Shown here: positions 1 through 6,723 of the stretch, one piece after another
Position numbering within the stretch: position 1 is the stretch's first letter
Layout: every line of letters begins with the position of its first letter
Source: Planctomycetota bacterium
Lineage (GTDB): Bacteria; Planctomycetota; Planctomycetia; Isosphaerales; Isosphaeraceae
Length of the DNA: 11,129 bases
Assembly (NCBI GenBank): GCA_021777685.1
Contig: JAJYDH010000178.1
Location: forward strand, 1 to 11,129
Reading direction: 5' to 3'
Notes under the pieces: model-generated
Told to the model about the DNA's origin: nothing
The model's database searches: none
Seen by the model: only the letters and a program-made list of their open reading frames with translations
Translations under genes and position numbers: made by a program

Positions 1-1
1 G

Positions 2-2530
2 GTCGGCTCGCCGCTGACTTATGTGCTGGTCGTGGGCAACAACGGCCCGACCACGACCAATGACACCACGGAGACCGTCTCCTTCCCGTCCGATTTCGTG
101 ATCAACTCGGTGCAGCCCGACCAGGGCAGCTACTCGATCGACGGCTTCAACAACGTGACGATCGACACCGGCATCCTCCCGCCCAGCTCCAGCAGCACGA
201 TCGTCTTCACCGTGACGCCGACGGTGATCGGCACCAACGTCGCCGCCACGGCCACGGTGTCCTCCTCGACGAACGACCCCAACATGGCCAACAACAGCTC
301 GACGGCCACGATCACGGTCGCCAACGCGGCCGACCTGGCCCTGGCCGTCAGCGCCAGCCCGTCGCCGGTCCTGATCGGGCAGGATCTCATCTACACGCTC
401 ACCGTGACGAACCTGGGGCCGTCCACGGCCACGTCGCCGGTCGTCACCGACACTCTGCCGACGTCGGTGATCTACGACCCCAACAACTCGTCGATCGGCG
501 CGGGCGGGTCGCTCTCGCCCGAGGTCAACGGGGTGGTGACGGCGGTCCTCCCGCAGTTCCTCGCCGCGGGCTCCTCCTACACGTTCACGATCGCCGTCCT
601 CCCCCAGGTCTCGTCGGTGATCAATAACGTCGCGACGGTGGGCGACCCCGACGAGGTCAACCCGGTCGAGATCGACCCCAACCTGGCCAACAACACGGTC
701 ACGACCGCGACCCAGGTCAGCCCGGCCGACGTCGGGGTGTCGGTCATCGCCCCCTCCGGGCCGCTCTTCATCGGCACGCAGGCCGTCTATCAGATCCTGG
801 TGACGAACTCCGGCCCGGCCACGGCGACCAACGTGACGTTCATCGACACCTTCGGCGCCGGGTCGACGATCGTCAGCGCCTCGTCGGGTTTCGTCTCCGG
901 GAGCACCGTGACCGACAACGTCGGGACCCTGGCCCCGGGGGCCTCGGCGACGGTCACGATCGTCGTCAACCCGACCGCGTCGGTCACGCTGGTGAACTCG
1001 GCCTCCGTCAACGCCGACCAGCTCGATCCGTTCCCGAATAACAACACCTCCCGCGCCTCCAACGTGGTGAGCCCGGTCGACCTCGGCGTGACCGTGATCG
1101 GCACCCCCGACCCGACGCTGATCGGCCACCCGATCACCTACATCGTCACGGTGACGAACTCCGGCCCGGCGGTCGCTACCAACGTCATTTTCACCAACAC
1201 CCTGCCAGCCGGCGCCATCCTGGTCTCGTCGTCCCAGGGCGCCGTGTCCGCGTCGAACGCGACGACCCTCGTCGGCAACCTCGGCAGCCTCGCCCCCGGG
1301 GCCTCCGCGACGGTCACGATCGTCGTCACCCCGACCGTGATCGCGACCGCCGTTGACACCGCGTCCGTCACCTCGGACAACGTGGACACCAACCCGGGCA
1401 ACAACACGGCCAGCGGCAGCGTGAGCGTGACCAACCAGCCGGGAACGATCCAGGTTGGCTCGGCGCTCGTCCTCGTGCCCGAGAATGCCGGCTTCGTCAC
1501 CCTGACGATCGACCGGCTGGATGGCACCCTCGGGACCGTGACGGTCGCCTACGCGACGTCGGATTACACGGCCATCGCGGGGGTGAACTACACGGCCACC
1601 TCGGGCACGGTCACATTCCTCGACGGGCAGACCACCGCGACGATCACGATCCCCGTCCTGGACGACCTCAAGGTCGACGGCAACCTCGGATTCTTCGTCA
1701 CCCTCAGCAGCCCGACCGGCGGGGCCACCCTGGGGGCGCAGAACGTCGCGGCGGTGCTCGTCCTCAACACCGACCGCGACACGATCCCGCCGATCGTGAC
1801 CGGCCTGATCGCGATCCCCAACGGATCGTCGATCAACGGCTTCGTCATCACCTTCGACAAGGCGATGGACCCGGGTCGGGCGTCGTTCGTGGGCAATTAC
1901 CACGTCTTCGAGACCAACGGCTCGGCGCAGATCCCGATCGCCCTGGCCGCCGCCAACTACGACCCGACCAGCTTCTCGGTGACGCTGGTCCCGACCTCGC
2001 CTCTGCCGTCGAACCGCTTCTACCACATCATCGCCAACGGCTCGTACGGGCTCGTCCTCACGGACACCTCGGGCAACTCCCTCTACGGCTCGGCCGGGGT
2101 GGGGAGCAACTACGACGTCTACTACGGGCAGGGGACGAAGCTCTCCTACGACGACTCCCAGCAGAACGCCGTCAACATCAACCTGACCGGCGGCGGGACG
2201 ATGTCGATCTTCCTCGCCTCGAACGGCGACGCCGCGGCGGTCAACCTCTACGGGATCGTCCCCCGCAAGAGCAAGCTGACCGGCGGCGTCAAGAAGCTGA
2301 CGAAGTCGGCCAGCGGCGAGACTCACATCGGCGAGATCGTCGGCTTCGGCCAGTTCGGGAACGTGTACAGCACGCTGACCACGCCCCCATTCTACGTGAC
2401 CTCCGACCCCGTCTCCGTGGCCAGCGTGAGTGCCACCAGCGTCTCGGCCCTCTCGATCCCGAACACCTCGACCGTGACGACCATCGTCAAGAAGAAGACG
2501 CCGAAGGGCCCGCATGCCCTGGTGAACTGA
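2..2530 (+). CDS. Large secreted/surface protein with DUF11 repeats, Calx-beta and Ig-like modules (5' end outside window)
   Basis: The frame is open from the first bases, and the residues before the first GTG (VGSPLTYV at 2-25) are typical DUF11 sequence, so the gene starts upstream of the window; 842 codons are visible. Four DUF11-type modules are seen, each with a core like 'TYxVTVTNxGP' and closing on an 'N..NN' turn: one cut at the left edge, then about 320-724, 725-1075 and 1076-1435. A Calx-beta domain follows at about 1440-1775 (pattern SDYTAIAGVNYTATSGT). Next comes an Ig-like module with 'FDKAMDP' near 1855, as in bacterial Ig/SbsA-like domains, and a Ser/Thr/Val-rich tail ending in a lysine-rich stretch. 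Such modules occur in exported surface or adhesive proteins; the ligand is unknown. No transmembrane anchor or sorting motif is visible at the C-terminus. The module calls are firm; the cellular role is inferred. Confidence 0.85.
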   Translation, partial: VGSPLTYVLVVGNNGPTTTNDTTETVSFPSDFVINSVQPDQGSYSIDGFNNVTIDTGILPPSSSSTIVFTVTPTVIGTNVAATATVSSSTNDPNMANNSSTATITVANAADLALAVSASPSPVLIGQDLIYTLTVTNLGPSTATSPVVTDTLPTSVIYDPNNSSIGAGGSLSPEVNGVVTAVLPQFLAAGSSYTFTIAVLPQVSSVINNVATVGDPDEVNPVEIDPNLANNTVTTATQVSPADVGVSVIAPSGPLFIGTQAVYQILVTNSGPATATNVTFIDTFGAGSTIVSASSGFVSGSTVTDNVGTLAPGASATVTIVVNPTASVTLVNSASVNADQLDPFPNNNTSRASNVVSPVDLGVTVIGTPDPTLIGHPITYIVTVTNSGPAVATNVIFTNTLPAGAILVSSSQGAVSASNATTLVGNLGSLAPGASATVTIVVTPTVIATAVDTASVTSDNVDTNPGNNTASGSVSVTNQPGTIQVGSALVLVPENAGFVTLTIDRLDGTLGTVTVAYATSDYTAIAGVNYTATSGTVTFLDGQTTATITIPVLDDLKVDGNLGFFVTLSSPTGGATLGAQNVAAVLVLNTDRDTIPPIVTGLIAIPNGSSINGFVITFDKAMDPGRASFVGNYHVFETNGSAQIPIALAAANYDPTSFSVTLVPTSPLPSNRFYHIIANGSYGLVLTDTSGNSLYGSAGVGSNYDVYYGQGTKLSYDDSQQNAVNINLTGGGTMSIFLASNGDAAAVNLYGIVPRKSKLTGGVKKLTKSASGETHIGEIVGFGQFGNVYSTLTTPPFYVTSDPVSVASVSATSVSALSIPNTSTVTTIVKKKTPKGPHALVN
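725..1435 (+). repeat. Two tandem DUF11-encoding repeat units with near-identical DNA blocks
   Basis: Units 725-1075 and 1076-1435 encode consecutive DUF11 modules. DNA identity is patchy. A 19-base block at 800 recurs exactly at 1151 (offset 351). A block of about 37 bases at 941 recurs at 1301 (offset 360) with only a few changes. The offsets differ by three codons, so one unit has a small in-frame length change. This fits module duplication within the gene, perhaps with gene conversion. Confidence 0.7.
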
Positions 2531-2561
2531 ACTGCAAGTGATCGCGACGAAATGATGAGGC

Positions 2562-2593
2562 GGCCGGGATGGGTCATCCGACCCATCCCGGCC
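2562..2593. terminator. Bidirectional terminator-like hairpin
   Basis: A perfect 13-bp inverted repeat (ggccgggatgggt / acccatcccggcc) encloses a 6-base loop. It lies 31 bp past the stop of the DUF11 gene and 33 bp past the stop of the convergent aminopeptidase. Neither side has a strong T run (acctttgtt on plus; catcatttcg on minus), so termination efficiency is uncertain. Placement between two convergent stops and a perfect stem argue for a shared terminator. Confidence 0.7.
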
Positions 2594-2626
2594 ACCTTTG
2601 TTCATGTGCCGGGGCCGCCGGTCAGA

Positions 2627-3742
2627 TCATTCCGGGTCGAGCGCCCGGAGTTCCTCGGGGATGAACCGGCCGTCGACCCGGATCGGCTCGCCGTCGAAGG
2701 CGATCGAGCCGCCGCCGTAGTCCGACCGCTGGATCTGGACGAGGTCCCAGTGGACCTTGGAGCGGTTGCCGTTGTCGGCCTCGTCGTAGGCGTTTCCCGG
2801 GGTCAGATGGAAGCTCCCGGCGATCTTCTCGTCGAACAGGATGTCTCGCATCGGGTGGAGGATGCGCGGGTTGCAGCCGATCGACCACTCGCCGATGTAC
2901 GACGCCCCTTCGTCCGAGTCGAGGATTCTCCGGAGCTTCTTGACGTCGCCGCCCGAGCAGTCGGCTTCGACGATCCGACCCCGGCGGAAGTTGAGCTTCA
3001 CGCCGTCGAACGACGTCCCCTGATAGACCGTCGGCGTGTTGAAGCGGACGGTCCCCTCGACCGAGTCCTTGACCGGCGCGGTGAAGACCTCGCCGTCGGG
3101 GATGTTCATCTCGCCCGAGCAGGGGACGACCGGGATACCCTCGATCGAGAACCGGAGGTCGGTCTCCGGGCCGGTGATGTGGACCTCTCGGGCCGCCTCC
3201 ATCCGCTCGACCAGCGGCCGGAGGGCCTTCGCCAGCCGGGGGTAGTCGAGGTTGCAGACGTCGAAGTAGAAGTTTTCGAACCCCTCGGTGCTCATCCCGG
3301 CCTGCTGGGCCATGCTGGCGTTGGGGAGCCGGAGGACGCACCACTTCGTCTTCCTGATCCGGCAGTCCATGTGGACCGGCTTGAAGACGTGGGTGTTGAA
3401 CAGGTTCATCTTCTCGGGCGGGACGTCGGCCATCTCGCTGATGTTCCGCGCCCCCCGGAGGCCGATGTAGGCCTGGACCCTGGACATCCGGAACAGCTCG
3501 GACTGGCCGATCAGGCTCATCTGGCCCTCGGAGGCGTTCCGGATCAGCTCGCGGGTCATCCGCGAGTCCTTCGTCTCCACCAGCGCCGCGGCCCCCCGGC
3601 GGGCGGCCTTCTGGACCAGGAGCCGGGGCAGGGTCCCGTCTTCGAGGTCGAAGCATTCGATCAGGACCGCCTCGCCCGACGCCAGCCGGGTCGAGTGGGA
3701 TACCAGGATCTCGGCGAGTTCATCCCAGCGAGGGTCGGGCAT
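2627..3742 (-). CDS. M29-family metallo-aminopeptidase (thermophilic aminopeptidase family)
   Basis: This 371-residue protein matches the M29 (AmpS/AmpT/PepS) family, dinuclear-metal exopeptidases that remove N-terminal residues from peptides in the cytoplasm. The family metal ligands can be placed by motif: Glu218 in 'PDGEVFTAP', Glu285 in 'IGEWSIG', His312 and Tyr319 in 'FHLTPGNAY', and His331/Asp333 in 'VHWD'. From memory, these correspond to Glu250, Glu316, His345, Tyr352, His376 and Asp378 of the characterised enzymes. No signal peptide or membrane segment is seen. Length is somewhat below the usual ~410, partly because the stretch between the two ligand histidines is short (19 residues). 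The ATG at 3742 is the first in frame after a candidate promoter; there is no clear Shine-Dalgarno sequence, since the bases before it are pyrimidine-rich on the coding strand. Substrate preference cannot be read from the sequence. Confidence 0.88.
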   Translation of the reverse strand: MPDPRWDELAEILVSHSTRLASGEAVLIECFDLEDGTLPRLLVQKAARRGAAALVETKDSRMTRELIRNASEGQMSLIGQSELFRMSRVQAYIGLRGARNISEMADVPPEKMNLFNTHVFKPVHMDCRIRKTKWCVLRLPNASMAQQAGMSTEGFENFYFDVCNLDYPRLAKALRPLVERMEAAREVHITGPETDLRFSIEGIPVVPCSGEMNIPDGEVFTAPVKDSVEGTVRFNTPTVYQGTSFDGVKLNFRRGRIVEADCSGGDVKKLRRILDSDEGASYIGEWSIGCNPRILHPMRDILFDEKIAGSFHLTPGNAYDEADNGNRSKVHWDLVQIQRSDYGGGSIAFDGEPIRVDGRFIPEELRALDPE

Positions 3743-3789
3743 GGAGGAGGCTCGGTGGTCGGAGGGGCGGCGGTCTGGAATGGGGTCCG

Positions 3790-3818
3790 ATTATGAAGGA
3801 TCGGGACGCCACGCACAA
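3790..3818 (-). promoter_or_regulatory. Candidate sigma-70-type promoter for the aminopeptidase gene
   Basis: On the minus strand TTGTGC (3813-3818), a 17-base spacer and CATAAT (3790-3795; five of six consensus bases) lie in the 93-bp gap between the aminotransferase stop and the aminopeptidase start. The predicted transcript would start near 3783, with a leader of about 41 bases. An AT-rich hexamer stands out in this GC-rich DNA. It suggests the aminopeptidase is not solely dependent on read-through. Confidence 0.45.
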
Positions 3819-3826
3819 CCGAGACC

Positions 3827-3845
3827 GACGGCCACTCAGGCCGTC
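3827..3845 (-). other. Hairpin over the aminotransferase stop codon
   Basis: A perfect 7-bp inverted repeat (gacggcc / ggccgtc) with a 5-base loop contains the minus-strand stop codon (3836-3838). It could slow ribosomes, protect the mRNA 3' end or act as a weak terminator. No T run follows it on the minus strand, so an intrinsic terminator is unlikely. Confidence 0.35.
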
Positions 3846-5212
3846 CGGGCCCCGACGAGGCCGAGGGCCTCGTCGAGGCAATCGGCCAGGAAGTCGGCGT
3901 CATCAACCGTCAGGCACATCGGCGGCTTGATCCGGAGGACGTTCCCGGCCAGACCACCCTTGCCGATCAGGAGCCCTCGGTCCTTGCAAAGCTCCAGGAG
4001 ATCGGCGGTCTCGGCCGAGGCCGGCTCCTTGCTCGACCGGTCCTTGACCAGCTCGACGCCGAGCATCAGGCCCATCCCCCGGACCTCGCCGATCAGCGGG
4101 TGACGATCCTGGAGTTCGACCAGCCGGGATTTCAGGTGGCCGCCGACCTTGAGGGCGTTCTCCTGGATGCCCTCCGAGTCGATCACGTCGAGGGTCGCCA
4201 GGCCCTGGGCCATCGAGACGGGATTGCCGCCGAACGTGTTGAAGTGGACCCGGTTCTTCATCATCCGGGCGATCTCGGGCCGCGTGACGCAGGCTCCGAG
4301 CGGGGCCCCGTTGCCGATCCCCTTGGCCATCGTGACCAGGTCGGGCGTCACCCCCCAGTTCTCGAACCCCCAGAACGCGGTGCCGGTCCGGCCGAAGCCG
4401 GCCTGGACCTCATCGGCCACGCAGAGCCCGCCGTGGGCCCGGACGATCTCGTAGACGATCGAGAAATACTCGGGAGGCGGGACGACCGTCCCGCCCACGC
4501 CCTGGATCGTCTCGCCGATGAAGCAGGCGACCTCGCCCGAGGTCTCGTGGCGGATCAATTCGCGCACGTCCCGGGCGCATTTCACGTCGCAGCTCGGGTA
4601 TTCGAGGCCGAACGGGCACCGATAACAGTAACCCGGCGCGGCATATTTGACGTTCAGGCTCGGATTCGACCGGAACTTCCAGGTCCCGACGGCCGTGAGC
4701 CCCATCGTGGCCTGGGTCCCGCCGTGGTAGCCGTTCCGGAGCGCGATCACCTCCGAATTCCCGGTGAATTCGCGGGCCGAGAGGATCGCGATCTCGTTGG
4801 CCTCGCTCCCCGAGTTCGTGAAGTAGCTGACCGAGAGGTCGCCGCCCTCGGGCATGTGCTCGGCCAGCTTCTTGCCGAACTCGCCGATGGTCGGATGGAG
4901 GTAGATCGTCGTCGCGTGCTGGAGCCGGCCGACCTGCTCGCGGACCTTCTCCACGACCTTCGGGTGGCAATGGCCGACCGAGACCGTCACGATCCCCGCG
5001 AAGGCGTCCAGGTACTGCTTGCCCGTCTCGTCCCAGAGGTACTGCATGTGCCCTTCGACCACCAGGAGCGGCTCCCGGTAGTACGTCAGGAGGCCCGGCG
5101 TGAGGAATTCCCGGCGCATCGCCAGGACCTCGTCCCTCGGAGGTCCGGCATAGGGCTCGGGGACGTGCGAGGAGGCCGGGAGGGGGGCGCGGGCGGGAGT
5201 CTTGGCGGACAT
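3836..5212 (-). CDS. Class III PLP-dependent aminotransferase, AGXT2-like
   Basis: Fold-type I, class III aminotransferase. From the ATG at 5212 it has 458 residues. Visible hallmarks are 'NSGSEANE' (about 134-141, phosphate-group binding), 'NGYHGGT' (about 160-166), 'ADEVQAGFGRTG' with Asp267 contacting the pyridine nitrogen, and the Schiff-base Lys297 in 'TMAKGIGNGAPLGA'. The body resembles alanine-glyoxylate aminotransferase 2 and related omega-amino-acid:pyruvate transaminases; the exact amino donor is not determinable. Cys196, 199, 208 and 212 form a CxxC...CxxxC cluster. The frame stays open to an ATG at 5311 (491 residues), but the extra 33 residues are low-complexity Arg/Pro-rich, do not look like the family, and begin at about the predicted transcript start, so the internal ATG is preferred. 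ATGs at 5251 and 5245 are alternatives. No good Shine-Dalgarno precedes any of them. The enzyme is cytoplasmic. Confidence 0.87.
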   Translation of the reverse strand: MSAKTPARAPLPASSHVPEPYAGPPRDEVLAMRREFLTPGLLTYYREPLLVVEGHMQYLWDETGKQYLDAFAGIVTVSVGHCHPKVVEKVREQVGRLQHATTIYLHPTIGEFGKKLAEHMPEGGDLSVSYFTNSGSEANEIAILSAREFTGNSEVIALRNGYHGGTQATMGLTAVGTWKFRSNPSLNVKYAAPGYCYRCPFGLEYPSCDVKCARDVRELIRHETSGEVACFIGETIQGVGGTVVPPPEYFSIVYEIVRAHGGLCVADEVQAGFGRTGTAFWGFENWGVTPDLVTMAKGIGNGAPLGACVTRPEIARMMKNRVHFNTFGGNPVSMAQGLATLDVIDSEGIQENALKVGGHLKSRLVELQDRHPLIGEVRGMGLMLGVELVKDRSSKEPASAETADLLELCKDRGLLIGKGGLAGNVLRIKPPMCLTVDDADFLADCLDEALGLVGARTA

Positions 5213-5315
5213 CCGGTGACTCGGGGTGGGAGCGGCGCGGACCATCACCATTCGACGGGGAGGGAATGGCCGATGGACGAGGCATCGAATCCTCGATCGA
5301 GCATCGGCCATCCGT

Positions 5316-5344
5316 CCTATAGGGCGTGACGCGAGGCTGGTCGA
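5316..5344 (-). promoter_or_regulatory. Candidate promoter for the aminotransferase
   Basis: On the minus strand TCGACC (5339-5344), 17 bases and TATAGG (5316-5321) match four of six bases in each hexamer. It lies in the 139-bp gap after the two-repeat exported protein gene. A start near 5309 would give a leader of about 97 bases to the ATG at 5212 and would leave the longer reading frame without an upstream leader. Evidence is pattern matching only. Confidence 0.3.
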
Positions 5345-5351
5345 GCCGGCG

Positions 5352-5894
5352 TCATTCGACCGGCTTGACGTTGACGACGACCTTCGAGGCGACGCTGTTC
5401 ACGTGGGAGATCCCCACGCCGTCACCCTTCTTGAGGTCCTTCAGTTCCATCTTCTTGCCGGCGGTGTTGACGATGGTGGTCTCGGGCGTGACCGCCACGG
5501 TGACGTCGACGGTCGTGCCGGTCTCGGTCACGACGAAGGTCTTCAGGTTGGCCCCGACCGACTTGACGTGGCCGGTCAGCTCGGACGGCTTGATGGCGAC
5601 GATGATCTTCGACGCGACGCCGCCGGTGTGGGCAACGCCCAGCCCGTCGCCCTGCTTCAGGTCCTTCAGATGGATCGTCTTGCCGTCCTGGGTGGTCATG
5701 ACCGTCTGGTCGTTGACCGTGACGTCGACGTCCTGATCCTTGCCGGTGGGCGTGACGGCGATCTTCCTCGCTTCGAGGTTCACGGAGTTGACGACGCCGG
5801 ACAGTTGCTCGACCTGAGACGCGGTGGCGAGGCCTCCGGCCAGCGAGAGCAGGATGACGGCGCCAAGCCAGGGGGTGGGACGAAGGAACTGCAT
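5352..5894 (-). CDS. Secreted protein of two tandem ~75-residue beta-rich repeats, function unknown
   Basis: The 180-residue product starts with a signal peptide: a short basic start, hydrophobic 'WLGAVILLSLAGGLA', and likely cleavage near Ala23-Ala25. The mature part is two copies of one module, residues 31-103 and 106-178, offset 75. Each copy goes 'L(S/T)GxVxSV', a strand with 'VDVTV', 'T(I)x...GKxxxLKDLK(Q/K)GDG(L/V)G(V/I)xH', then 'VASK(I/V)(I/V)V..KP'. The 'LKDLKxGDGVxV' turn resembles beta-barrel modules in exported proteins of the DUF5666 kind, but I cannot assign a family firmly. There are no cysteines, metal motif or catalytic signature. A Shine-Dalgarno supports the ATG at 5894. 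It lies upstream of the aminotransferase on the same strand with a 139-bp gap, so co-transcription is possible but not required. A periplasmic or envelope location is likely. Confidence 0.8.
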   Translation of the reverse strand: MQFLRPTPWLGAVILLSLAGGLATASQVEQLSGVVNSVNLEARKIAVTPTGKDQDVDVTVNDQTVMTTQDGKTIHLKDLKQGDGLGVAHTGGVASKIIVAIKPSELTGHVKSVGANLKTFVVTETGTTVDVTVAVTPETTIVNTAGKKMELKDLKKGDGVGISHVNSVASKVVVNVKPVE

Positions 5895-5898
5895 GGTT

Positions 5899-5904
5899 CA
5901 CCTC
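5899..5904 (-). promoter_or_regulatory. Ribosome binding site of the two-repeat exported protein
   Basis: On the minus strand GAGGTG lies 4 bases before the ATG at 5894, which fixes that start at the beginning of the signal peptide. Confidence 0.6.
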
Positions 5905-6047
5905 GGGTCTGGATCTGTTCGAGAGAGATGGGCGGCGTGACGGTCGGTCGTCCTGGCGACCGGCTACCGCTTCCGATGGACTCGACGGTACCATTGAAGC
6001 AACCCTCATACCAGGGGCTGGTGTCCCCCGGAGACGCGCGATGCGTC

Positions 6048-6107
6048 GTGGCAACTCCCGGTCGGATCGCGAGTTGCCGCCGTCACCCGGGCGGCGGGTA
6101 GCCCGGG
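6048..6107 (+). promoter_or_regulatory. Overlapping alternative hairpins in the msrA leader
   Basis: Three stems compete for the same bases just before msrA. Stem 1 is 6048-6057 with 6071-6080 (core GGCAACTC/GAGTTGCC perfect, one G-T pair outside it). Stem 2 is GCCGCC 6076-6081 with GGCGGC 6090-6095. Stem 3 is CCCGGGC 6086-6092 with GCCCGGG 6101-6107. Stem 2 excludes the ends of both others. This arrangement is compatible with a regulated leader, but I recognise no known riboswitch class and transcription across it is not shown. Confidence 0.4.
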
Positions 6108-6132
6108 GCACTCCGCCTCTCGGCGTCCCCTT

Positions 6133-6136
6133 GGAG
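6133..6136 (+). promoter_or_regulatory. Ribosome binding site deciding the msrA start
   Basis: GGAG at 6133-6136 is 8 bases before the GTG at 6145, a normal distance, but only 2 bases before the in-frame TTG at 6139. This favours the GTG. Confidence 0.55.
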
Positions 6137-6144
6137 ATTTGACC

Positions 6145-6618
6145 GTGAAGAAGGCGACATTCGGGGCGGGATGCTTCTGGGGCGTCGAGCTGGCGTTCCG
6201 CAACGTCGAGGGCGTCTCGGACGTGGCGGTCGGCTACTCCGGCGGCTCCTTTCCGGACCCCACCTATCGCGACGTCTGCTCGGGCCAGACCGGGCATGCC
6301 GAGGTCGTCGAGGTCGATTACGACCCCGCCAAGGTGTCGTTCGAGAAGCTCCTCGACGTCTTCTGGTCGATCCACGACCCGACGACCCCGAACCGGCAGG
6401 GGCCGGACGTCGGGACGCAATATCGCTCGGCCATCTTCACCCACGACGCCGAGCAGGAGTCCGCCGCCCGGGCGTCGAAGGCCGCCGCCGACGCCAGCGG
6501 CCGGTTCCGTCGGCCGATCGTGACCGAGATCACCCCGGCCTCGACCTTCTACCGGGCCGAGGAATACCACCAGCGCTACCTGGAGAAGCACGGACGGGCG
6601 GGCTGCTCGATCCATTGA
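6145..6618 (+). CDS. msrA: Peptide-methionine (S)-S-oxide reductase MsrA
   Basis: MsrA reduces the S-epimer of methionine sulfoxide in proteins and free methionine sulfoxide, using thioredoxin to regenerate the enzyme. The 157-residue product has the catalytic 'GCFWG' near the N-terminus (Cys10), then 'GYSGG', 'YRDVCSGQTGHAEVVEVDYDP' split by normal spacing, 'HDPTTPNRQGPDVGTQYRS' and 'EYHQRYLEK', all family hallmarks. Cys154 in the final 'GCSIH' is the likely resolving cysteine; Cys44 in 'DVCSG' is another free candidate. There is no signal peptide, so it is cytoplasmic, and the length is that of the short single-domain form without the MsrB fusion. The GTG start is chosen from the ribosome binding site; a TTG two codons upstream is the alternative. 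The DUF1501 gene follows 105 bp downstream with its own candidate promoter. Confidence 0.96.
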   Translation: MKKATFGAGCFWGVELAFRNVEGVSDVAVGYSGGSFPDPTYRDVCSGQTGHAEVVEVDYDPAKVSFEKLLDVFWSIHDPTTPNRQGPDVGTQYRSAIFTHDAEQESAARASKAAADASGRFRRPIVTEITPASTFYRAEEYHQRYLEKHGRAGCSIH

Positions 6619-6631
6619 CGGGACGCTTCGC

Positions 6632-6660
6632 TTGCCCGGGTCTGGAAATCCGGCTATGCT
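6632..6660 (+). promoter_or_regulatory. Candidate sigma-70-type promoter for the DUF1501 gene
   Basis: TTGCCC (6632-6637), a 17-base spacer and TATGCT (6655-6660) match four of six bases in each hexamer and lie in the gap after msrA. A transcript would start near 6667, exactly at the outermost in-frame ATG of the next gene. Confidence 0.4.
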
Positions 6661-6723
6661 GGAGGAATGTTTGACGGATTTCGGACCGGCGAGCCCCGCT
6701 CCTCGACGGTTGCCCGGGGATCG

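Larger units (their letters stand above)
5895..6144. other. Divergent intergenic region between the exported-protein gene and msrA
   Basis: This 250-bp region must hold the promoters of both divergent genes. I could not find a convincing -35/-10 pair for either. It is rich in inverted repeats: a 6-bp hairpin CGGTCG/CGACCG at 5945-5962 (6-base loop) on the exported-protein side, and the overlapping hairpins at 6048-6107 on the msrA side. No small gene is supported. Confidence 0.5.

Noticed and set aside
2552..3796. A 414-codon plus-strand frame opposite the aminopeptidase
   Set aside because: It is antisense to a gene with all M29 ligands, has low-complexity composition, and begins inside the terminator hairpin.
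5213..5311. A 33-residue N-terminal extension of the aminotransferase
   Set aside because: It is Arg/Pro-rich, lies at or upstream of the predicted transcript start, and has no ribosome binding site; kept only as an alternative.
4100..5329. A 409-codon plus-strand frame opposite the aminotransferase
   Set aside because: Its translation is rich in Asp, Arg, Leu and His with no domain, and it is fully antisense to a confident PLP enzyme.
6041..6110. A tRNA or known riboswitch in the msrA leader
   Set aside because: There is no T-loop consensus, acceptor stem or CCA, and no conserved core of a riboswitch class I can recall; only generic stems are visible.
6139..6144. TTG at 6139 as the msrA start
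   Set aside because: The Shine-Dalgarno is only 2 bases away, whereas the GTG at 6145 has normal 8-base spacing.
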